NCBI RefSeq assembly: GCF_012726295.1
Contig: NZ_JABAOB010000002.1
Span: 1 to 64,000, forward strand
DNA: 64,000 nt
Origin: Chitinophaga sp. Ak27
Lineage (GTDB): Bacteria > Bacteroidota > Bacteroidia > Chitinophagales > Chitinophagaceae
Direction of reading: 5' to 3'
The stretch's first letter is position 1. Every line of letters starts with the position of its first letter. Below, one piece after another: positions 60,465-64,000 of this stretch. The position numbers and the translations under genes were made by a program. Under the pieces are notes generated by a model that worked only from the letters and a program-made list of their open reading frames with translations, ran no database searches and was not told where the DNA came from.

Positions 60465-61103
60465 ATGACAATGAATAAAGCTGTTACACTGATCACCGCG
60501 TGGGGAGCATTTGATGAACAACACCCGGAGGGTAGCCTGGAAGAGTTTTGCCGCCACTACCTGGCACACCGGGAAGGGAAGGCTAACGCGGCCCCCGCCG
60601 GACGATTTATGCCAGTGAGCAGTGAAGGAGTATTAATGCGCACCATCGGCAGGATATTTAAACTGCATACTATCTATACTGCTGCAGCACTGGAAGGTAC
60701 CGGCATCAGCAACATCGATGAATACTCTCTGCTCAATACCGTAGCGCAGCTACAGGAACCACGGAAAACAGAGGCGATATATGCTGCCTTACAAGAGCTA
60801 TCTACGGGTACCGACAAACTTAACCGCCTGAAAAAACTAGGCTACCTGGCAGAATACGATGATAAGGAAGACAAACGCTCAAAACGGCTGAAAGTAACTG
60901 CCAAAGGCGAAAAGGTATTGGTAACCTGCCGGAAGCGCATCACTTTACTGGCCACCATGATGTTTCATGATATGCAGGAAGACGATATGAAGCTTTGTAC
61001 CCAGTTACTCAAAGGTGTAGAGTCAAAATTCGCCGCTATCTGGCTGTCCCATAAAGGGAAAGACTTTGAGGAAATTTACCAGGAAGTTACCAGCACGCCC
61101 TGA
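60465..61103 (+). CDS. MarR-type winged-helix regulator
   Basis: A 212-residue regulator, larger than a usual MarR (about 150) because of an N-terminal part (about 1-60) with FDEQHPEGSLEEFCRHYLAH. The winged helix is seen in SNIDEYSLLNTVAQLQEPRK, TEAIYAALQELSTGTDKLN and the wing EYDDKEDKRSKRLKVTAKGE. It is divergent from the DUF2269-like/DoxX pair, which is its likely target. Its stop codon abuts directly the stop of the convergent lipoprotein gene. Confidence 0.85.
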   Translation: MTMNKAVTLITAWGAFDEQHPEGSLEEFCRHYLAHREGKANAAPAGRFMPVSSEGVLMRTIGRIFKLHTIYTAAALEGTGISNIDEYSLLNTVAQLQEPRKTEAIYAALQELSTGTDKLNRLKKLGYLAEYDDKEDKRSKRLKVTAKGEKVLVTCRKRITLLATMMFHDMQEDDMKLCTQLLKGVESKFAAIWLSHKGKDFEEIYQEVTSTP

Positions 61104-62060
61104 TTATTCCATTGTCTGCAGGTACTGCAACAGCTGCTGTAAATCCTGGTGAATGGAACGGATAGTAGATTGCAGCTCATTGAGCATCGCCGCCCGGGTA
61201 TGCAGGTCGTCGGCGGTATATACGCCACCATCGCCAAAGTATAACCGCGTTTCTCCTGGAGAAGGCGTTCCCCGAAGGTCGAATTGCAGCCAGCGCTCCC
61301 GGATACTGGCCGACAGCGACACCTTTCCGCTGTTGCTGAAATGTGGCTCGTGCAGCATATACCGGATAAATGGCGAATAAATGGAGGACGCAGTAGTATC
61401 GTACCAGATGTCCTGTAAAAGATTCCGGGTATGCAGCAGCTTCACTTTTTTACGGTTAGCGTTGATGGTCATTGCGCCGAGCCCCGCGGAGAGAAGGCCG
61501 CCGCCGATAGCCACCGCATTTTTGGGCGCATCTTTCGTAATCACCACGCTGGCCACCGTGGTAATGGCCCCTACAATAATCGAAGCAACGGTAAAATGCG
61601 TATTTCTTTTACTGTTGATATTGTCCAGGTAACGCGCCAGCTGATCCGCCTTTTCACCTTCACAATCCAGCTCCCCGGCCACACTGCCTATTTCCGTGGT
61701 AGCCAACAGGCATCGCTGTTGTATGGTTTGTTTCAATTCCATCTTTTTTACCCGGCCAGCCAGACTGGTGTCTGTACGCAATAGCTGTAGTTGTTGTAGA
61801 GGCGCCAGCGTACGGGTAGCATTGGCCATGAGGACCTCGTGTACTGGTATACCCGGATATGCGGATATCAGCGAATCGGTATTCTCAAGGAGAATTGGTG
61901 CTCCTGTTATAATGGTAGTATTGGCAGGGGCGCAGTAGTTGCTATAAACAGCACTGCTGCTGATCAAACGGCCTGTCTGGCAGGCATTACACAACAGCAG
62001 GCACCCGCCAATTGTTAGCAAGCGAAAGTGAACGGTTTTAATGAAAGTCATTGTCAGCAT
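61104..62060 (-). CDS. Hypothetical lipoprotein with membrane-like central segment
   Basis: Unrecognised. The 318-residue product has an N-terminal hydrophobic stretch and lipobox (LTIGGCLLLCNACQTGR; Cys at about 27), a region with paired Cys (QQRCLLATTEIGSVAGELDC), a glycine-rich hydrophobic segment (about 165-200: VASIIVGAITTVASVVITKD, GGGLLSAGLGAMTI) and a C-terminal helix (LNELQSTIRSIHQDLQQLLQ). It is convergent with the MarR gene with no spacing. An alternative start three codons later (62051) is equally possible. Confidence 0.7.
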   Translation of the reverse strand: MLTMTFIKTVHFRLLTIGGCLLLCNACQTGRLISSSAVYSNYCAPANTTIITGAPILLENTDSLISAYPGIPVHEVLMANATRTLAPLQQLQLLRTDTSLAGRVKKMELKQTIQQRCLLATTEIGSVAGELDCEGEKADQLARYLDNINSKRNTHFTVASIIVGAITTVASVVITKDAPKNAVAIGGGLLSAGLGAMTINANRKKVKLLHTRNLLQDIWYDTTASSIYSPFIRYMLHEPHFSNSGKVSLSASIRERWLQFDLRGTPSPGETRLYFGDGGVYTADDLHTRAAMLNELQSTIRSIHQDLQQLLQYLQTME

Positions 62061-62184
62061 ATTTCTCTCCGGTACTATTTACAAAAAATCCGGGAAATGG
62101 TTTGATGATTCCCCTATGATAACGCGTATACGTATTATAATTTTTCCTCCTTATGCTGTATATTTAAGCATACAACTTTTTGAT

Positions 62185-62985
62185 ATGAGTAATACCGCCA
62201 GCGAAAGGGCTGCCATGCCCAAAGGTACCAGCAGTGTGCTGGACAGCCGCAGTTTGCAGAACAGTTATGCTACCCTGATTCCTCTCCTGCGGGAAGGTAT
62301 GCGGGTGCTGGATGTAGGCTGTGGTACCGGCGCTATTTCCGCCGGCATTGCCGAAATGGTGGGGCTTACCGGCGCCGTAGTGGGGATAGACAGCAGTCCT
62401 CATTTAATTGCCAAAGGAAAAGACGATCATGCACATATTCCACAGCTAACCCTGTTGGAAGCAGACCTGTTCACTTATGCCCCCGCCCAACCATTTGACC
62501 TCGTGGTATCTGCCCGCGTTTTACAGTGGTTAAGCAACCCAGGGGCCGCGCTGGCAAAATTTGCCTCGCTGCTGAAACCCGGCGGATGGATCTCTATACT
62601 GGACTATAATCATACTTTACTGGAGTGGACACCACAGCCGCCTGCCAGCATGCAGCGGTTTTATAAAGCATTCCTCGACTGGCGCACCGATGCCGGCATG
62701 GATAATGAAATTGCTGATCATTTACCCGCTTTGTTTGAACAGTTGGGTTGCCAGTATATTACAACGTTAAATGCGGATGAAGTATACGAAAAAGGACACC
62801 CGGATTTTGTAGACAAAGCCGGCATCTGGTCTAAGGTAGCAGAGCTGAGAGGCCCGCAGGTAGTGGCCAGCGGTTTTATCACCGACGCCGAGAGATTACA
62901 GGCACTCAGCGAATATAATGACTGGTTGCAGTCCTCCGGGGAACGGATGATCATGAAGTTAAAAGAAGTGCGGGCTACGGTTTAA
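62185..62985 (+). CDS. SAM-dependent class I methyltransferase
   Basis: A 266-residue methyltransferase. Motif I GMRVLDVGCGTGAISAGIAE (about 38-57), motif II VVGIDSSPHLIA, motif III region LLEADLFTYAPAQPFDLVVS, and LLKPGGWISILDYNHTLL complete the SAM fold. The start at 62185 (MSNTASERAAMPKG) was chosen because the 48 in-frame codons upstream overlap the divergent lipoprotein gene start and look non-coding. Substrate unknown; the C-terminal part (about 160-266) holds family-specific helices. Confidence 0.88.
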   Translation: MSNTASERAAMPKGTSSVLDSRSLQNSYATLIPLLREGMRVLDVGCGTGAISAGIAEMVGLTGAVVGIDSSPHLIAKGKDDHAHIPQLTLLEADLFTYAPAQPFDLVVSARVLQWLSNPGAALAKFASLLKPGGWISILDYNHTLLEWTPQPPASMQRFYKAFLDWRTDAGMDNEIADHLPALFEQLGCQYITTLNADEVYEKGHPDFVDKAGIWSKVAELRGPQVVASGFITDAERLQALSEYNDWLQSSGERMIMKLKEVRATV

Positions 62986-63023
62986 CTAAAACCGGTCAGC
63001 CACTGTATCAAAAATGGACATAT

Positions 63024-63049
63024 ATTAATTAAATACCTTTTTAATTAAT
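63024..63049. repeat. AT-rich palindrome upstream of the permease gene
   Basis: ATTAATTAAA (63024-63033) and TTTAATTAAT (63040-63049) are perfect inverted 10-base arms with a 6-base loop, in the 130-base gap before the permease gene and 39 bases after the methyltransferase stop. It could be an operator or a weak transcript-end structure. Confidence 0.4.
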
Positions 63050-63115
63050 TGATAAGGAGATAATTTTATCCGTGGCATGTTTTTTCTCTCCAGGAAATCA
63101 CATACCTGGTTCATT

Positions 63116-64000
63116 ATGATACGTAACTACTTCCGCATTGCCTGGCGTAACCTGGTTCGCCACAAAACATTTTCCACCATTAACATCCTGGGCTTAGCGC
63201 TGGGACTGGCCTGCAGCATGTTGATGATTTTATGGATCCAGGATGAAAGGAATATGGACACCTTTCATACACATGACAACCAGCTATACCAGGTATATGT
63301 ACGGGAGCTGGCTGGTGGAAAGATAAATGCCGGCTACCTCACCCAGGGACCACTCGCCAGCGAACTAAAGAAGGAAATACCAGAAATCGTATATACCACC
63401 CCGTTACAATATTATCCCCCGGCAGCCTTCCGAGTGAAGGAGAAAGCCTTTAAAATGACGGGCGCCTACGCCGGAGGTGATTTCTTGCGTATGTTCAGCT
63501 ACCCCTTGTTGCAGGGTGATGCTGCTACTGCATTAAGTAAGCCCGCCAGCATCGCCATTTCCCAACATATGGCCGACGTATTTTTTGGAGGCGCTAGTCA
63601 AGCCATGGGGCAAACAATCCGCAGCGAGGATACTACGTTGCTCACGGTGAGCGCGGTATTCCAGGTGCCGGCCAGTTCTTCCCAGCAATTTGATTTTCTC
63701 CGCAACTGGGATGATTTCAGTAGCGCTAACGGCTGGACGAGAAGCTGGGGTAGCTTTAGTCCGGCTACGTATATACAACTCCGTGATAATGCCGTACCCG
63801 GCAAGGTGGCCGCCAAAATAAAAGACTTTGTATATCATTATCAGCCTAAACAGCCCGAATCGGTGATGGAGTTGGGGATACAGCCTTACCACGATAAGTA
63901 CCTTCATGGCGTATTTGAAAACGGGGTGCCGGCCGGTGGCCGCATCGAATACGTACGGCTGTTTACGTTACTCGCCATCTTTGTATTGCTGATTGCGTGC
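63116..64000 (+). CDS. FtsX/MacB-type ABC permease (partial, runs off the window)
   Basis: An open frame of 295 codons that runs past the right edge. It begins MIRNYFRIAWRNLVRHKTFS then TINILGLALGLACSMLMILW (first membrane helix with the usual G-L-x-x-G-L-A), then an extracytoplasmic MacB_PCD-type domain (YPLLQGDAATALSKPASIAI). The RLFTLLAIFVLLIAC at the end starts the second helix. This layout is the large Bacteroidota FtsX-like permease (about 800 residues) usually paired with a MacB-type ATPase, for export of lipoproteins, peptides or drugs. No ATPase gene is in the window. Confidence 0.9.
   Translation, partial: MIRNYFRIAWRNLVRHKTFSTINILGLALGLACSMLMILWIQDERNMDTFHTHDNQLYQVYVRELAGGKINAGYLTQGPLASELKKEIPEIVYTTPLQYYPPAAFRVKEKAFKMTGAYAGGDFLRMFSYPLLQGDAATALSKPASIAISQHMADVFFGGASQAMGQTIRSEDTTLLTVSAVFQVPASSSQQFDFLRNWDDFSSANGWTRSWGSFSPATYIQLRDNAVPGKVAAKIKDFVYHYQPKQPESVMELGIQPYHDKYLHGVFENGVPAGGRIEYVRLFTLLAIFVLLIAC

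Overview
The window looks like a chromosome segment of a Bacteroidota member, most likely the Chitinophaga / Chitinophagaceae group. The grounds are two complete ECF sigma - FecR - SusC - SusD trains, several -7 boxes of the Bacteroidota type TAnnTTTG, weak Shine-Dalgarno signals, AraC-SDR, TlpA/DUF4369 and DUF3592-type genes, and a tail-fibre-like secreted protein with GNVGIGT repeats. No rRNA, tRNA, CRISPR array, transposase or phage integrase was seen.

Layout. 0.2-4.5 kb: an AT-richer minus-strand block (SDR oxidoreductase with AraC regulator, small membrane protein, second AraC regulator, unknown protein, TMEM175-type channel). 4.6-8.1 kb: YdcF-like protein, two tandem DUF3592 proteins, a relic of a tail-spike-like gene, a secreted tail-fibre-like protein, a membrane protein. 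8.2-15.1 kb: bestrophin channel, small unknown proteins, NmrA-like reductase, a sigma-54 activator with three tandem GAF domains, type IB topoisomerase, DUF6157 protein. 15.5-23.3 kb: a one-module NRPS whose condensation domain has lost its N-terminal half and whose adenylation pocket reads like a cysteine code, then GNAT acetyltransferases, GH16 lipoprotein, stand-alone S24/S26 peptidase, and a MocR regulator divergent from another GNAT. 24.4-35.4 kb: locus A, ECF sigma - FecR - SusC (with STN domain) - SusD - TlpA - S41 protease - TlpA/DUF4369, which looks built for peptides rather than sugars. 35.5-38.9 kb: a second MocR regulator divergent from a ferritin-like diiron protein and bioB. 39.0-46.9 kb: YCII/DGPF protein plus ECF42-type sigma factor, AsmA-like protein, DUF2167 protein, DHA2-type exporter. 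47.0-56.9 kb (minus): locus B, ECF sigma - FecR - SusC - SusD - PqaA-like hydrolase - GDPD/alpha-beta-hydrolase fusion. 57-64 kb: lipoprotein, MarR-MFS pair, DoxX and membrane protein divergent from a second MarR, lipoprotein, methyltransferase, and the start of an FtsX/MacB-type permease that runs off the end.

How the genes work together. Locus A and locus B are each expected to sense an external ligand through an outer-membrane transporter and the FecR/ECF pair and to import and process it. Two MocR regulators each face a divergent gene across an intergenic region holding a pair of direct repeats, the usual operator form for that family. Most convergent gene pairs are separated by inverted repeats, three of them unusually long (arms of 41, 26 and 25 nt), two of which reach into coding sequence.

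Best candidates for something new: the MocR / diiron protein / bioB cluster; the minimal cysteine-coded NRPS with half a condensation domain; the locus B hydrolase pair including a GDPD-esterase fusion; and the long coding-overlapping inverted repeats. All functional statements rest on motif reading by eye; no database search was possible.
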